Below are positions 34,701-48,461 of a stretch of 64,000 nucleotides of DNA, piece after piece. The notes beneath the pieces are model-generated. The model saw only the letters and a program-made list of their open reading frames with translations, had not been told where the DNA came from and did no database searches. Position 1 is the first letter of the stretch. Each line of letters begins with the position of its first letter. The DNA comes from Apium graveolens (taxonomy: Eukaryota; Streptophyta; Magnoliopsida; Apiales; Apiaceae), in NCBI RefSeq assembly GCF_009905375.1, contig NC_133653.1:66871414-66935413 (forward strand), in the 5' to 3' direction. The position numbers were made by a program, and so were the translations under genes.

Positions 34701-35360
34701 GGATTGAGTTTTCTTACAATAATCGATCGTATGTCAGCATCGAGGCATCGCCTTATGAGATCCTTGAGGGAAGACAATGTCGATCTCCCTTATTTTAGGA
34801 TGAAGATATAGAGCACAAGATGCTCGGACCCGAAGTGGTCCAATGGACCAAAGACATAGTGGATCTAATCAGAAGACGAATGACAGCAACCCCAGGATGG
34901 ATAAAGGAGGTATGATGATTCGACTCGAAAGGACAAAGAGTATGAACTAGGGAATCTAGTAATGTTAAAGGTATCCCTTGAAAAGGATTAATGAGGTTCG
35001 GAAAGGAAGGGAAACTAAGCCCAAGATACATTGGACCTTTTGAGATACTAAGACGGATTGGAAAGTTAGCTTACGAGCTAGCCTTACCCCCGAACCTACA
35101 ACAAGTTCATAATGTGTTCCATGTGTCAATGTTATCATCGGGATGCCAGACATATAGTGGAGTACGAGCATATGGATATGCAACCAGATCTGACTTACAT
35201 GGAGAAACCAGTAGAGATTATGGATAAGAAGGAGCAGGTGCTTCAGAACAAAGTAATCAAGCTAGTCAGAGTGCTATGGCAGAATTATATTGTGGAAGAA
35301 TCAACTTGGGAACTAGAGAGCGCAATGCTAGAAAAGTACCCCCATTTGTTTTCTATTTGA
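31771..35360 (+). pseudogene. Gypsy A pol (RT, RNase H, IN, chromodomain-like), decayed, copy 1
   Basis: Scattered in all three plus frames. RT near 32390-32600 includes FGIDYREM and the diverged counterpart of PRIDDLFDQ. A second RT segment near 32690-32780 includes ILICPVSREYRR and VLQGKKVIFKVLKNR. An RNase H end near 33150-33180 reads GKANEVADTLNVR. The integrase segment near 34660-34800 includes HLTRIEFSYNNRSY and [34 protein letters not shown] sits at about 35010, and the tail with VLWQNYIVEESTWELE ends at 35360. The tail pattern and the long LTRs fit Del/Tekay chromoviruses. Many stops and frameshifts; non-functional. Minus-strand ORFs here (31029-31307, 31935-32297, 34795-35183) are shadows. 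Confidence 0.85.
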
Positions 35361-35377
35361 TTCCGGGACGGAATCCT

Positions 35378-35393
35378 TTTAAGGAGGGGAGAC
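35378..35393 (+). promoter_or_regulatory. Polypurine tract of gypsy A, copy 1
   Basis: AAGGAGGGGAGAC directly before the 3' LTR start TGTAATAACC. Confidence 0.85.
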
Positions 35394-38300
35394 TGTAATA
35401 ACCCCAAAATTTTTGAACTTTTGTAACCCTTATGAATAGTGTTTTTGCTGATTATGCTGAATAAGAAAACTTTTCATGCTACACTATGTAGGGGTTCTTT
35501 TATTGATATTCTGAGATCTTATTAGCACTCTATATGGTATATAAGTGTATGTAAAGATCGTCAGAGTCAAAATTCGAACACTTTGATTTTTCCCGAAAAT
35601 CCACCAGATACAGAAAGAATTGAGTATAAGGTAACATGATTAAAAGGATTTTAATTCAAGGATTATAAGAGAAGATCATAAAAGGAATATAATGTATTGA
35701 GAAGGGTTAAGGAAACCTAAGTAATAAGATCCAGGGTATGATCCCTCAAACGATAAACGCGAACGAAAGTTAAGCGAACCGTATAACAGATCAGCGGTCA
35801 TTAGGTAAGTAATTAGGAGTTAATCAAAGAGGTTAGTGATTATGATGTCATCAAACCAATAAGAAGAGGACAATCATGGGAAGGTGACATAAGAATGATG
35901 ACCTAAGCATGACAAAAAGAAGTGTGTTGTTGGTTGATTGTGAACCACACAAAATTTACCATGGTAATAATCTAATTAACAAACAAAGTTGATCAACCAA
36001 GCCAAAAACAAATCATAACATCAAAAAACACAAAATACTTCCATTTTCAAGAAGAGCTCTCGGCTTTGTTCATTTCAAAGGAAGAAAAAAACTCAAATCC
36101 AAGTTCCAAGCTTTGTTAATTAGTGAGGTAATTATCTAAGGATCCTTGTACATAGATATAGATATCCTATAAGTTTAAGCTTCAAATTCCTTCACAATCT
36201 CTTCCTAAAATTCATGGAAGAAGAGAGTGAATAGTGTTTTCAAGAAATTTAAATTGTTTGATCTTGTGTTTTTGGTTAGATTAAGCTTTGGTAAGGACTT
36301 TCAAGGGCGATTCCAAGCTCCTTAGTTACTTTTACTCACCAAGGAAGGTATAATCCCATACCCTAGCCCTACTTTTGTATATTTAGAGTTTTTGTGTTTG
36401 GTATGGTTCATGAGAAGCATGATTCTTGTAGACTTAGAGTGTGGTTGGTTTTGTAATGAGTTTGGAGTTGTAAATCTTGGATTATTGGTTAATGAACTTA
36501 AGAATAGTTTTAGTTCATGTTTGAGAATAATATAAATTGGAGAACTTGAGGTGTTGGGGCTGTTGTAGTATTTTATGGATGGAGTTTGGTTGTATGGTTG
36601 ATTTGTGGTTGATTTGGAGTAGGATAAAATTTGGTAATCGCGTAAACATAGCCGTGGTAATGCCCGATTTACTTTAGACTGTTTTTGTTCTTAATATTAG
36701 GACCCTAGAACTCAATGTAAGGTTTTGACCATTGCCATGATTAGATAGTTCATGTTACGAGCTTCGTTTTGATATGTGGTTCGCTTGAATCCGATGTACG
36801 GTTTAGGAGAAATGACCGTTTTAAGTAACGGCGTTTCGCGACCGAACCTTTACCCCTCGCTATACTTTGAAACCTTGGTTAAGGACCTTAAATGACTAAT
36901 TGGAGTATAAAACAATTATGTAAAGTGGATTAGGCAGTTGGTAGGGTACTCGTAAAAGAATCGCCTTAAAATTCTTAATGGTTAATTTATTAAAAATAGT
37001 GGAGCCGAGGGTACTCGAGCGACTTAAGTGAATCGTTAAGCACAAAAGCGAACATAAGGGTTCAATTGGTTAAAGTCTATTTTCTTAAGCGACCGGGGTT
37101 TAATTTTGACTTATGTTGTTGTTCATAGGTTATCGGACCCACTCTAATCTTAAGTCTATCCGGGAGCACTCAGGCAAGTTTTCTACCCTTTATACTGTTG
37201 TTGTGATGTATATATGTATATGCATTATCTTGTGATAAGTGCATGATTGTTATTAGCAAATCTTACGATATATTGGAGAATGTGATATGATATTTGTATG
37301 CATGCTTGTTTCATAATCTTGATATCTAATTTTTGATTCAATGCTTATAAGTTGCATAATACGTATGCTAGAGATAAGCAGTAGTTGCGTATACCCTTAC
37401 TATAGGGGACCCAAAGGTGAACATTTTCTAAACTGGGAGTCGATGTTCCCGAGTATATTATATATATATATTTATAATATATTGATATAGTTTTCAAAAC
37501 TATTAATCAAATAAGGTTTATTCGATAACTTTATTTTAATTAATGAATATTATTTTGAATATTCATTCGAGGACTTATGACTCCGTTTATTTTATTAAAT
37601 GAATATTATTGTGAATATTCATTCGAGGACTTAAGACTCCGTTTATTTTATTTAATGAATATTATTTTGAATATTCATTCGAGGGCTTATGACTCCGCTT
37701 CTTTTATTAAATAATATTCTTTATTTTATTAAAGAATAATATTTCGATAATCAAACTTACTTTCGATTATTCAAATAAAGATCGTACTTTCGTATAGGTA
37801 TATCTTTGGTTATTTATTATTCATTTCAAGTATGAGTTTTAAAACTTCTACTTCAATTATTTTTATAAAGATTATCCTTATGGAAATATTATTTAATTAA
37901 TAATATTCAGATATTTTCTCATATATCGGGACTGATTTATTTCATTAAATCAGCATTACTCTAAACATTCTTTAAAATGTTTTCGAGTCTTCAAAACGAT
38001 TTTTAAAAGTTAGAGCGGATCCCAAAACTCATTTTCAAATTTAAGATCTTCCTTTCGAAGGGGATTTAAATAATCGCTTAAAACCTGAGGGATCTGGCTT
38101 CATGGTGTATTTTATATTCGCAACAAGGTTGCTGTTTTGAGATAACATTTTGATTACTTGCCCAACGTTCGGGAAGTAAGTCCATCTATTTGAGTCGGCA
38201 TAAGCAACATGGGCTCAGTGGGCGTCTTTGAAAGTGTAAGTGGCTCAGTGGGAGTCCATCAATGCGAAAGTGGCTGAGTGGCAGTCCAGCATAAAGCCCT

Positions 38301-39096
38301 AATGTGGCCAGGGTGATGACCAGTGGGGGATTCATCCATCTACTAGTAGAAAAGGTGACTTAATTGGTATCTTTGCCTGATCAGCAAGATATCAGGTTTA
38401 TGCCAAAATTCTGTTTTTCCAAATTTATTGGATATTGCAACTCTGTTTATAATTTTCATAACTGAGGTTTTCAAGGAGTGTAAGAAATGTATATATATAG
38501 GTGTATATATATTGGGACTTAATGAAGTATCTCGTAAGTTCATTATTTATAATGATATTTCAATGATTGAATCTATCCAAGTCTTTTCTTGTAGTCTCAT
38601 CTATGTGATGAACTTTTGAAACTGATTATACCTTGAACGGTGGTAGTTCAAGTAGTATTCGGAAAAGATATAAGTATATTGGAGTATCTTGTAACTTCAT
38701 CTTTACAACTTATATCTGGTTAATGATTATCTTATGCATGACAAAGATTTTCACAAAAACGTTGAGACAAGGTTAGATATATGAGATCACCTTGCAACGA
38801 TATTTTTATACAGTTATAAGCTGGAACTCTGTGTATATTATAAATGTCAGAGGATTTCAAAGATTGTGAATAGTATATATGTATATATATAATGAATATT
38901 TTACGACTTGGTCGCGTTAAGATATCAACTTGGTTCATTTCTTCTTGACCAGGACTTTCATGAGTACTATGAGAATACTCATATATTGTTAATTATTATA
39001 CACATTATTTCGGTGGGCTTGTTGCTCACCCTTGCTTTCTTCTTTCATCACACAACAATAGATAGACAAGATGAACAGGACCAAGCTCCCAATTTG
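35394..39096 (+). mobile_element. Gypsy A 3' LTR, copy 1, truncated by duplication junction
   Basis: Full-length start, but the sequence leaves the LTR after CCAATTTG at 39096, where the intact LTR continues CGAGCGG (56896). It jumps to copia D text TCGATTCG. It shares 3'-type variants with 53185-57266, such as AACGCGAACGAAAG (about 35756), rather than with its own 5' LTR (AACGAGAATGAAAG). Confidence 0.93.
39092..39096. other. Junction of the 17.7-kb tandem duplication (microhomology ATTTG)
   Basis: ATTTG is shared by the gypsy A LTR donor end (56891-56895) and the copia D donor start (21406-21410). Left of it the sequence is LTR, right of it copia D. Confidence 0.88.
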
Positions 39097-39391
39097 TCGA
39101 TTCGAATTCATTAGTGTTTATCAAAACAACTCAAGCTTATCAGAAAACCACAATTTTATTCTCAAGAATCATCAAAAGATAGATGTTAATAATGTGATGT
39201 AGAGATTAACAGGCTACAATTAAGAACAAGAACATTCACACACAACTAAAGATCATAGATTAGGTCTTGTAAGCAAAATAAACAAATTTTCATTAATAAT
39301 TCAAGAGAGTACATTTCATGAAATTTTTGATTACATGGATACATGATTACAAGAAAATCCTAGTCTAACTAGATGAACATGATGATTTTTA

Positions 39392-39658
39392 TTAGTTCCT
39401 CATACTCTCCAGGAAAAGCACAGCAAGACGGATGATTTGTTCTTGCTGACGAAGAACTTCTCGTCTTTCTTCCTCCAAACGATCAAGATGGAGACGATAA
39501 TCCATCTCAAAGAACAGGAGATCTGTCAGAATCTCCTGTGGAACCAAGTTCCACACTTCATTAGTAATGGTAGTGATGTGCCATTCCTGCTGCCAATCTT
39601 TACAACTAAACTCCACATTGAAGTTTTCATAGTTTAAGAACATGTTGCAGAGAACCAT
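39392..39658 (-). CDS. 88-aa ORF of copia D, copy 2
   Basis: Same product as 21706-21972 with one change, Val instead of Met near residue 80. ORF and upstream TATTTAAA box are retained. It now sits about 300 bases from the end of the truncated gypsy A LTR, and the additional ORF is not included in this duplicate. Confidence 0.55.
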   Translation of the reverse strand: MVLCNMFLNYENFNVEFSCKDWQQEWHITTITNEVWNLVPQEILTDLLFFEMDYRLHLDRLEEERREVLRQQEQIIRLAVLFLESMRN

Positions 39659-40056
39659 TTTTGTGATAGAGAAGAAGAAATATGAGAAATAAAAGTGAAA
39701 ATAGTGTTTTGTGTATAGGAAGAGATGATTTGACTCAATGAGAATGATGGTTTAAATAACTGAGAGAGAAGGGAATATTAAAGGACTAGGAGACTGATCA
39801 ATTATTAAGTGTAGAGTTAACTTAATGATTTAACCAAAAGATATCTTATTAAGGTGCGTCTCCCTAGACTGATTTGTAATGATGACAATGATATATATTC
39901 AAACATACACATTTAGCAAATAAATTCACTTAATTTATCATGCATATAATAAATTACATCAAAAATTCCCAGTTTAATATCTTAAACAGAATTTAGGACA
40001 TATCAGGATTTGATCAAAATACATAAGGATTTGATCAAATATAAATATAAAATAAT

Positions 40057-43000
40057 TTATTTGTCCCAACTAACCATACTAAGTTCATTGACAAGCTTTG
40101 TAAATGTTGCTTCAAGTAATGGCTTCGTGGAGATATCAGTCAGCTGCTGATCATTAGGAACAAAATGAAGCTCAATCGTTCCTTCCATGACATGCTCTCT
40201 TATAAAGTGATATCTGATGCTGATATGTTTAGTAAGAGAGTGTTGCACTGGGTTTCCTGTCATAGCAATGACACTTTGATTATCACAATAAATATATATT
40301 TTAGAAAATAATAATCCATAGTCCATGAGCTGATTTCTCATCCATAACAACTGAGCACAACAACTTCCAGCTGTAATATATTCAGCCTCAGCAGTAAAAG
40401 TAGAAATAGATTGATGCTTCTTACTGAACCATGAGACTAATTTGCCCCCCAAAAACAGACAGCTCCCAGATGTACTCTTTCTGTCTATCTTACAGCCAGC
40501 AAAGTCAGCGTCTGAATAACCACATAATTCAAAATCAGCTTCCTTTGCATACTAGAGACCAAGTGATACAGTACCCTTGAGGTATCTGAAAATTTTCTTT
40601 ACTGCAATAAGATGCGGATCCCTTGGATTTGCCTGAAATCTTGCACACAAACAGGTGGAAACCATAATGTCTGGCCTACTAGCCGTTAGGTACAAAATAG
40701 AACCAATCATACCTCTGTAATTTGAGATATCAACTGCTACACCTTCATCAAGATCAAGCTTTGTAGCAGTTTCCATTGGAGTAGTTGATGTTGCACTATT
40801 TTGCATATTAAACCTTTTTAGCAGATTTTTTGTGTACTTTGACTGATTAATGTAGATATCATTATCAGTCTGTTTAATTTGCAATCCCAAGAAGTAACTC
40901 ATCTCTCCCATCATGCTCATTTGATATCTTGATTGCATCAACTTTGAGAACTTATAACACAGTTTTTGATTAGTTGATCCAAAAATGATATCATCCATAA
41001 AAATTTGAACTAAAAGCAGATCTTTACCTTGATTCAGATAAAATAAAGTTTTATCTATTGTACCTCTTTTGAATCCACTTTCCAGCGGAGACTGAACAAG
41101 AGTCTCATACCATGCCCTAGGTGCTTGCTTTATTCCATAGAGTGCTTTGTCAAGTCTATAAATATAATCAGGATGTTTAGGATCCACATAACCTGGTGGT
41201 TGTTCAATATAGACTTCCTCTTCAAGTTCTCCATTGAGAAATGCACTCTTGACATCCATCTGAGAGACTTTAAATTTCTTGTGTGCAGCATATGCCAAGA
41301 AAATTCTGATTGCTTCCAGCCTAGCAACAGGAGCAAATGTTTCATCATAGTCAATACCTTGTTGTTGAGAATATCCTTTAGCCACCAATCTTGCCTTGTT
41401 TCTGATAATTGTTCCATCATAATCAGTCCTATTTCTGAAGACCTACTTTGTGCCTATAATTGACCTATTTTTAGGTCTAGGCACCAGCTTTCATACTTCA
41501 TTTCTTTTAAACTCATTCAACTCTTCTTGCATAGCCATGACCTAATCTGCATCCTTGAGTGCATCTTCTAGATTCTTTGGCTCTTCTTTTAAAAGTAGAT
41601 TGTGATATAAACATTCATTTTGAATTGTACTCCTTGTCTTTACACCTTCATCAGGATTTCCAATGATCAAATCAGGAACATGATCTTTAGTCCATTTTCT
41701 AGCACTAGGAAGTGTCATTCTGGAGCTAGATGCTCCCCCTGAATTGTATGCCTCATCAAATGCATTTGAGGCTCCCCCTGAATATGTGTTGTTATCTCCT
41801 GATGAAGTTTTGGGATTTGAATCATGTCCATCTGATATTGAATCAGCATTGGATTCTGAATGCCCATCTTGAGAAGAACCTTGAGTTGATTTTTCAATGT
41901 TAGAATCATCAGTTGAACCTTGTTGTTGCTCCCCCTCAATATGTGTAGGTTCATTAGTACAATGATCATCTCCAGAAACTGAAGGAGTATCAAGATTTGA
42001 ATCATCAGGATTTGACATTTCATTAGAGTTTGATCTAGATTCCAACAATGCATTTTCATTTATAAAGATTAGACTTCCATGAGAATCTTCTTCAAAACCA
42101 GGAATCTTCTTATAATCAAAAGATATATATATGGAGATAACTACAGTATTTGTTCTCAGATTGAAAACTCTATATTCTCGTGATGGTGAGTATCCAACAA
42201 AGATTCCTTCATCAGCTTTTGATTCAAACTTTCCTAGCTGATCAGTATGAGTTCTCAAAACAAATCACTTACATCCAAATATATGAAGATGTTTGAGGTT
42301 GGGCTTATTTTCTTTCAGCATCTGATAAGGAGTAACACCGTGTCTGTTTATCAGTATGATATTCTAAGTATAACATGTTGTGTTTACTACTTCATCCCAG
42401 AAGTAAGTGGGTAGTTTTTCTTCTTCCAGCAGAGTCCTGCCAGCTTCAATCAAGGTTCTGTTCTTCCTCTCAACAACACCATTTTGTTGAGGTGTACTAG
42501 GAGCTGAGAATTTTTGTTGAATGCCTTTGTTCTTGCAGACTTCCTCCATTTTGAGTTCTTGAACTCAGTGCCATTATCACTTCTCAGAATTTTCACTTTG
42601 TGGGTGGATCCATTTTTAATTTGACTTATATAATCCAGAAGAATTTCTGAAGTTTCATCCTTCATGTGTAGAAAATAAACCCAAGTATATCTAGTGAAAT
42701 CATCAACAATTACAAGTGTGTATCTTTTCTTATTGATGGACATTATGTTCACTTGTCCAAAGAGATCCAAGTGTAACATGTGATATGGCTCAGAAACAGA
42801 GAATTTTGTTTTACTTTTGAAAGATACTCTTCTTTGTTTGTACTTTTGACAAGCATCACAAAGACCATCAGATGAGTATAGCATATTTGGTATTCCTCTT
42901 ACTAGCTCCTTCTTGGCAAGTTCATTGATTGAATTAAAGTTGAGATGTGAGAGCTTCTTGTGCCAGTTCCAGCTTTCATCTACTAATGCCTTTGAGATAA

Positions 43001-43348
43001 GGCAAGTAGCTTCTTTCTCAAAACTTTCATGCAACCTTGCTTCATATATGTTGCCATGTCTGTATCCTATCAAGACAATTTTCTTTGACTTGTTATGAAC
43101 AACTTCACAGTGTGAGTCATAGAATACCACATAATAACCTCTGTTAGTGATTTGACTGATGTTGAGAAGATTGTACTTCAGTCCTTCCACTAGAGCTACA
43201 TTTTCTATTTCTACCTTTCCAATTATCAAGTTGCCATATCCCAGAGTGTTTCCTACATTTCCATCTCCATAAGATACATCTGGGCCAGCTTTCTTCTCAA
43301 ATTCTGATAGCAGGGATTTATTTCCAGTCATGTGTCCTGAACATCCAC
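40057..43348 (-). pseudogene. Copia D pol (GAG-pre-integrase, IN, RT, RNase H), copy 2
   Basis: Better preserved than copy 1. An uninterrupted 278-codon RT segment (40552-41388) holds [29 protein letters not shown] and MDDIIFGST. RNase H follows (40057-40452) with YCDNQSVIAM; the usual ADIFTKPL reads TDISTKPL here. Integrase core residues lie in HLDLFGQ, LRSDNGTEF and PQQNGVVERKN. Stops at Trp codons: 41542-41544, 41491-41493, 41443-41445 and 40552-40554. Others: TAG at a Gln (about 42366) and TGA at a Cys (about 42268). A frameshift lies near 42549. The 5' part of protease is separated by gypsy A and resumes at 57267. Confidence 0.94.
43344..43348. repeat. Target-site duplication TCCAC of gypsy A, left
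   Basis: TCCAC precedes TGTAATAACC and matches 57267-57271 after the 3' LTR. Confidence 0.95.
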
Positions 43349-46300
43349 TGTAATAACCCCAAAATTTTTGAACTTTTGTAACCCTTATGAATAGTGTTTT
43401 TGCTGATTATGTTGAATAAGAAAACTTTTCATGCCACACTATGTAGGGGTTCTTTTATTGATATTCTGAGATCTTATTAGCACTTTATATGGTATATAAG
43501 TGTATATAAAGATCGTCAGAATCCAAATTCGAACACTTTGATTTTTCCCGAAAATCCACCAGATACAGAAAGAATTGAGTATAAGGTAACATGATTAAAA
43601 GGATTTTAATTCAAGGATTATAAGAGAAGATCATAGGAATATAATATATTGAGAAGGGTTAAGGAAACCTAAGTAATAAGATCCCGGGTATGATCCCTCA
43701 AACGATAAACGAGAATGAAAGTTAAGCGAACCGTATAACAGATCAGCGGTCATTAGGCAAGTAATTAGGAGTTAATCAAAGAGGTTAGTGATGATGATGT
43801 CATCAAACCAATAAGAAGATGACAAGCATGGGAAGGTGACATAAGAATGATGACCTAAGCATGACAAAAAGAAGTGTGTTGTTGGTTGATTGTGAACCAC
43901 ACAAAATTTACCATGGTAATAATCTAATTAACAAACAAAGTTGATCAACCAAGCCAAAAACAAATCATAACATCAAAAAACACAAAACACTTCCATTTTC
44001 AAGAAGAGCACTCGACTTTGTTCATTTCAAAGGAAGAAAAAAACTCAAATCCAAGTTCCAAGCTTTGTTAATTAGTGAGGTAATTATCTAAGGATCCTTG
44101 TACATAGATATAGATATCCTATAAGTTTAAGCTTCAAATTCCTTCGCAATCTCTTCCTAAAATTCATGGAAGAGGAGAGTGAATAGTGTTTTCAAGAAAT
44201 TTAAATTGTTTGATCTTGTGTTTTTGGTTAGATTAAGCTTTGATAAGGACTTTAAAGGGTGATTCCAAGCTACTTAGTTACTTTTACTCACCAAGGAAGG
44301 TATAATCCCATACCCTAGCCCTACTTTTATATATTTAGAGTTTTTGTGTTTGGTATGGTTCATGAGAAGCATGATTCTTGTAGACTTAGAGTGTGGTTGG
44401 TTTTGTAATGAGTTTGGAGTTGTAAATCTTGGATTATCGGTTAATGAACTTAAGAATAGTTTTAGTTCATGTTTGAGAATAATATAAATTGGAGAACTTG
44501 AGGTGTTGGGGCTGTTGTAGTATTTTATGGATGGAGTTTGGTTGTATGGTTGATTTGTGGTTGATTTGGAGTAGGATAAAATTTGGTAATCGCGTAAACA
44601 TAGCCGTCGTAATGCCCGATTTACTTTAGACTGTTTTTGTTCTTAATATCAGGACCCGAGAACTCACTGTTAGGTTTTGACGATTACCATGATTAGATAG
44701 TTCATGTTACGAGCTTCGTTTTGATATGTGGTTCGCTTGAATCCGATGTACGGTTTAGGAGAAACGACCGTTTTAAGTAACGGCGTTTCGCGACCGAACC
44801 TTTACCCCTCGCCTTACTTTGATACCTTGGTTAAGGATGTTAAATGACTAATTGGAGTATAAAACAATTATGTAAAGTGGATTAGGCAGTTGCTAGGGTA
44901 CTCGCGAAAGAATCTCCTTAAAATTCTTAATGGTTAATTTATTAAAAATGGTAGAGCCGAGGGTACTCGAGCGATTTAAGTGAATCGTTAAGCGCAAAAG
45001 CGAACGTAAGGGTTCAATTGGTTAAATTCTAGTTTCTTAAGCGACCGGGGTTTAATTCCGACTTATGTTGTTGTTCATAGGTTATCGGACCCACTCTAAG
45101 ATTAAGTCTATCCGGGAGCACTCAGGCAAGTTTTCTACCCGTTATACTGTTGTTGTGATGTATATATGTATATGCATTATCCTGTGATAAGTGCATGATT
45201 GTTATTAGCAAATCTTACGATATATTGGAGCATGTGATATGATATTTATATGCATGCTTGTTTCGTAATCTTGATATCTAATTGTTGATTCAATGATTAT
45301 AATTTGCATAATACCTATGCTAGAGATAAGAAGTAGTTCCGTATACCCTTAGTATAGGGGACCCAAAGGTGAACATTTTCTAAACCGGGAGTCGATGTTC
45401 CCGAGTATATTATATATATATATATATTTATAATATATAGATATAGTTTTCAAAACTATTAATCGAATAAGGTTTATTCGATAACTTTATTTTAATTAAT
45501 GAATATTATTTTGAATATTCATTCGAGGACTTATGACTCCGTTTATTTTATTTAATGAATATTATTGTGAATATTCATTCGAGGACTTAAGACTCCGTTT
45601 ATTTTATTTAATGAATATTATTTTGAATATTCATTCGAGGGCTTATGACTCCGCTTCTTTTATTAAATAATATTCTTTATTTTATTAAAGAATAATATTT
45701 CGATAATCAAACTTACTTTCGATTATTCAAATAAAGATCGTACTTACGTATAAGTATATCTTTGGTTATTTATTATTCATTTCAAGTATGAGTTATAAAA
45801 CTTCTACTTCAATTATTTTTATAAAGATTATCCTTATGGGAATATTATTTAATTAATAATATGCAGATATTTTCTCATATATCGGGACTGATTTATTTCA
45901 TTAAATCAACATTACTCTAAACATTCTTTAAAATGTTTTCGAGTCTTCAAAATGATTTTTAAAAGTTAGAGCGGATCCCAAAACTCATTTTCAAATTTAA
46001 GATCTTCCTTTCGAAGGGGATTTAAATACTCGCTTAAAACTGGAGGGATCTGGCTTCATGGTGTATTTTATATTCGCAACAAGGTTGCTGTTTTGAGAAA
46101 ACATTTTGATTACTTGCCCAACGTTCGGGAAGTAAGTCCATCTATTTGAGTCGGCATAAGCAACATAGGCTCAATGGGCATCCATGAAAGTGTAAGTGGC
46201 TCAGTGGGAGTCCATCAATGCGAAAGTGGCTGAGTGGCAGTCCAGCATAAGGCCCTAATGTGGCCAGGGTGATGACCAGTGGGGGATTCATCCATCTACT

Positions 46301-47425
46301 AGTAAAAAAGGTGACTTAATTGGTATATTTTCCTGATCAGCAAGATATCAGGTTTATGCCAAAATTCTGTTTTTCCAAATTTATTGGATATTGTAACTCT
46401 GTTTATAATTTTTATAACAGAGGTTTTCAAGGTGTGTATGAAATGTAAATATATAGGTGTATATATATATCGGGACTTAATGAAGTATCTCCTAACTTCA
46501 TTATTTATAATGATATTTCAATGATTGAATCTATCCAAGTCTTTTCTTGTAGTCTCATCTATGTGATGAACTTTTGAAACTGATTATACCTTGAATGGTG
46601 GTAGTTCAAGTAGTATTCGGAAAAGATATAAGTATATTGGAGTATCTTGTAACTTCATTTTTTCAACTTATATCTGGTGAATGATTATCTTATGCATGAT
46701 AAAGATTTTCACAAAAATGTTGAGACAAGTTTAGATATATGGGATCACCTTGCAACGATAATTTTATACAGTTATAAACTGGAACTCTGTGTATATTATA
46801 CATGTCAAAGGATTTCAAAGATTGTGAATAGCATATATGTATATATATACTGAATATTTTGCGACTTGGTCGCGTTAAGATATCAACTTGGTTCATTTCT
46901 TCTTAACCAGGACTTTCATGAGTACTATGAGAATACTCATATATTGTTAATTATTATACACATTATTTCGGTGGGCTTGTTGCTCACCCTTGCTTTCTTC
47001 TTTCATCACACAACAACAGATGGACAAGATGAACAGGACCAAGCTCCCAATTTGCGAGCAGATAGGAAACGTTCCGCAGTTTCCTGTAGGCGTTGATGCC
47101 GCTGTAGCTGAGGTAGAAATTACCAATAGGCTAGGTTTTCAACTTCTGATGTACCAGACTTATGTATCTATATGAATTGTAATAATGGAAAAGAAATGTA
47201 AATTTATTCAGAAACCCTTTTTAGGTGTAATGGCTTATAATTGTGGAATAAAATGACTTGTGTTATTTTTGGTATTCATCTCTGAGACTATAACTTGTGG
47301 TGTGTGTGTGTGTATTCTGGGGTCACAGTCCGTAGTAGTTGGTTGTTTATTATGATTAAGTGTTATTAAGGGAAATGGAACTCGTGACAACCCGAATCCC
47401 CAGCCCCGGATTTGGGGGTGTTACA
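43349..47425 (+). mobile_element. Gypsy A 5' LTR, copy 2 (4077 bp)
   Basis: Intact TG...CA ends, TGTAATAACCCC to GGGGGTGTTACA. Contains the 110 bp missing from copy 1. The 5'-type variants are shared with 25657-29637. Confidence 0.95.
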
Positions 47426-47429
47426 GAAA

Positions 47430-47441
47430 TGGTATCAGAGC
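47430..47441 (+). promoter_or_regulatory. Primer-binding site of gypsy A, copy 2
   Basis: TGGTATCAGAGC, four bases inside the LTR. Confidence 0.92.
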
Positions 47442-47837
47442 TAAGCGTTATAAACCTCAGAGATGATGTGACGTTAAGATAATAAGTTCACTAAGATAAT
47501 AAGAACTCTTGCCAAGTTCATAGTCGGGCTACCTAATGTAGTACTGACAGTTAAAACCCTTACGGGAACCCTTATAAATATTATGATAGTAACATAGTTC
47601 GTTCTCGTATAGGGCAGCGGGGCACCGACCCCTGAGGTTCAGGAGCATCAGCATGAGGATGTTTTATTACATATTGGAGATCAAATTGTGAATCCAATAG
47701 AGTACCCTAACGAGGGACCGAATGAGATTCATATTTAGAATGTTGCGGTTGAGGATGTTATCCCAGAAGAGATTATTGCTGAGGAGGATCTCGTGGAGGA
47801 TCCTGATGAGAATGAAGAGAGGACCGCTGAGGAATTG

Positions 47838-48461
47838 ATGACCGTAGTCAGGGCGACTACCAGAGCTAGAATGGCCGCGAGGGTGGCACTAGAGGATGAA
47901 GAGTTACCAAGGGCACAAAGGATAACGAGGGTAGAAGGAGTGGGGCCTTCCACGGCACCAATTATACCAGTATCAGACCCTCTTCCAGAGGTTCCTGTAG
48001 ACATCCATAAGGTTTCACCAATTCCTATTCCCTCCCCTGTACAGAGCCCAGCACCTACTGAGAAAATGCCACCTTTATCTCCTGAACCATTATCACCTGA
48101 TACCGTGCTTGGTTATCCATTTGGATCCCTTGGGTTTGCACCACCTGCACCCCATGGACTGCTAGATGCTACCAGTCAGGCTTCTCTTATCACCGATTAT
48201 TATATGACTTTGGGTGGCCTGTCTGAGGCCCGTAATGTTAGGAGTGATCTGTTGAATCGACTTACTGCACCAAGGATTGAGGGCGGGGTACTTCCGGTAG
48301 GATTAGCTTATAGCATGGAAAGGATTGAGGCTACCACCCGAATTACAGCTAGAGGCCATCTTGAGGGTCAGATTGATCCAGCTCTACTTGCGACTATCTT
48401 AGACCTCATCACCGCTTTAATGGAGCAGGTTAGGGATGTCGTGCGTGCCCGCATTTCTTGA
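47838..48461 (+). CDS. Accessory ORF of gypsy A upstream of gag, copy 2 (207 aa)
   Basis: Same ORF as 30050-30673, open to the same stop, with the same TAG upstream at 47736-47738. Differences from copy 1 by eye are almost all amino-acid changing (about nine), with one silent change in the frame just upstream, so no purifying selection since duplication is visible. Confidence 0.45.
   Translation: MTVVRATTRARMAARVALEDEELPRAQRITRVEGVGPSTAPIIPVSDPLPEVPVDIHKVSPIPIPSPVQSPAPTEKMPPLSPEPLSPDTVLGYPFGSLGFAPPAPHGLLDATSQASLITDYYMTLGGLSEARNVRSDLLNRLTAPRIEGGVLPVGLAYSMERIEATTRITARGHLEGQIDPALLATILDLITALMEQVRDVVRARIS

Larger units (their letters stand above)
21411..39096. repeat. 17.7-kb tandem duplication, first copy
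   Basis: Bases 21411 onward match 39097 onward with a constant offset of 17686 through the copia D part (for example the 88-aa ORF and RNase H). The offset becomes about 17788 in gypsy A after small indels. The copy contains copia D 88-aa ORF and pol, gypsy A 5' LTR, internal region and a 3' LTR truncated at 39096. Copies differ by very roughly 1-2% by eye. Confidence 0.92.
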
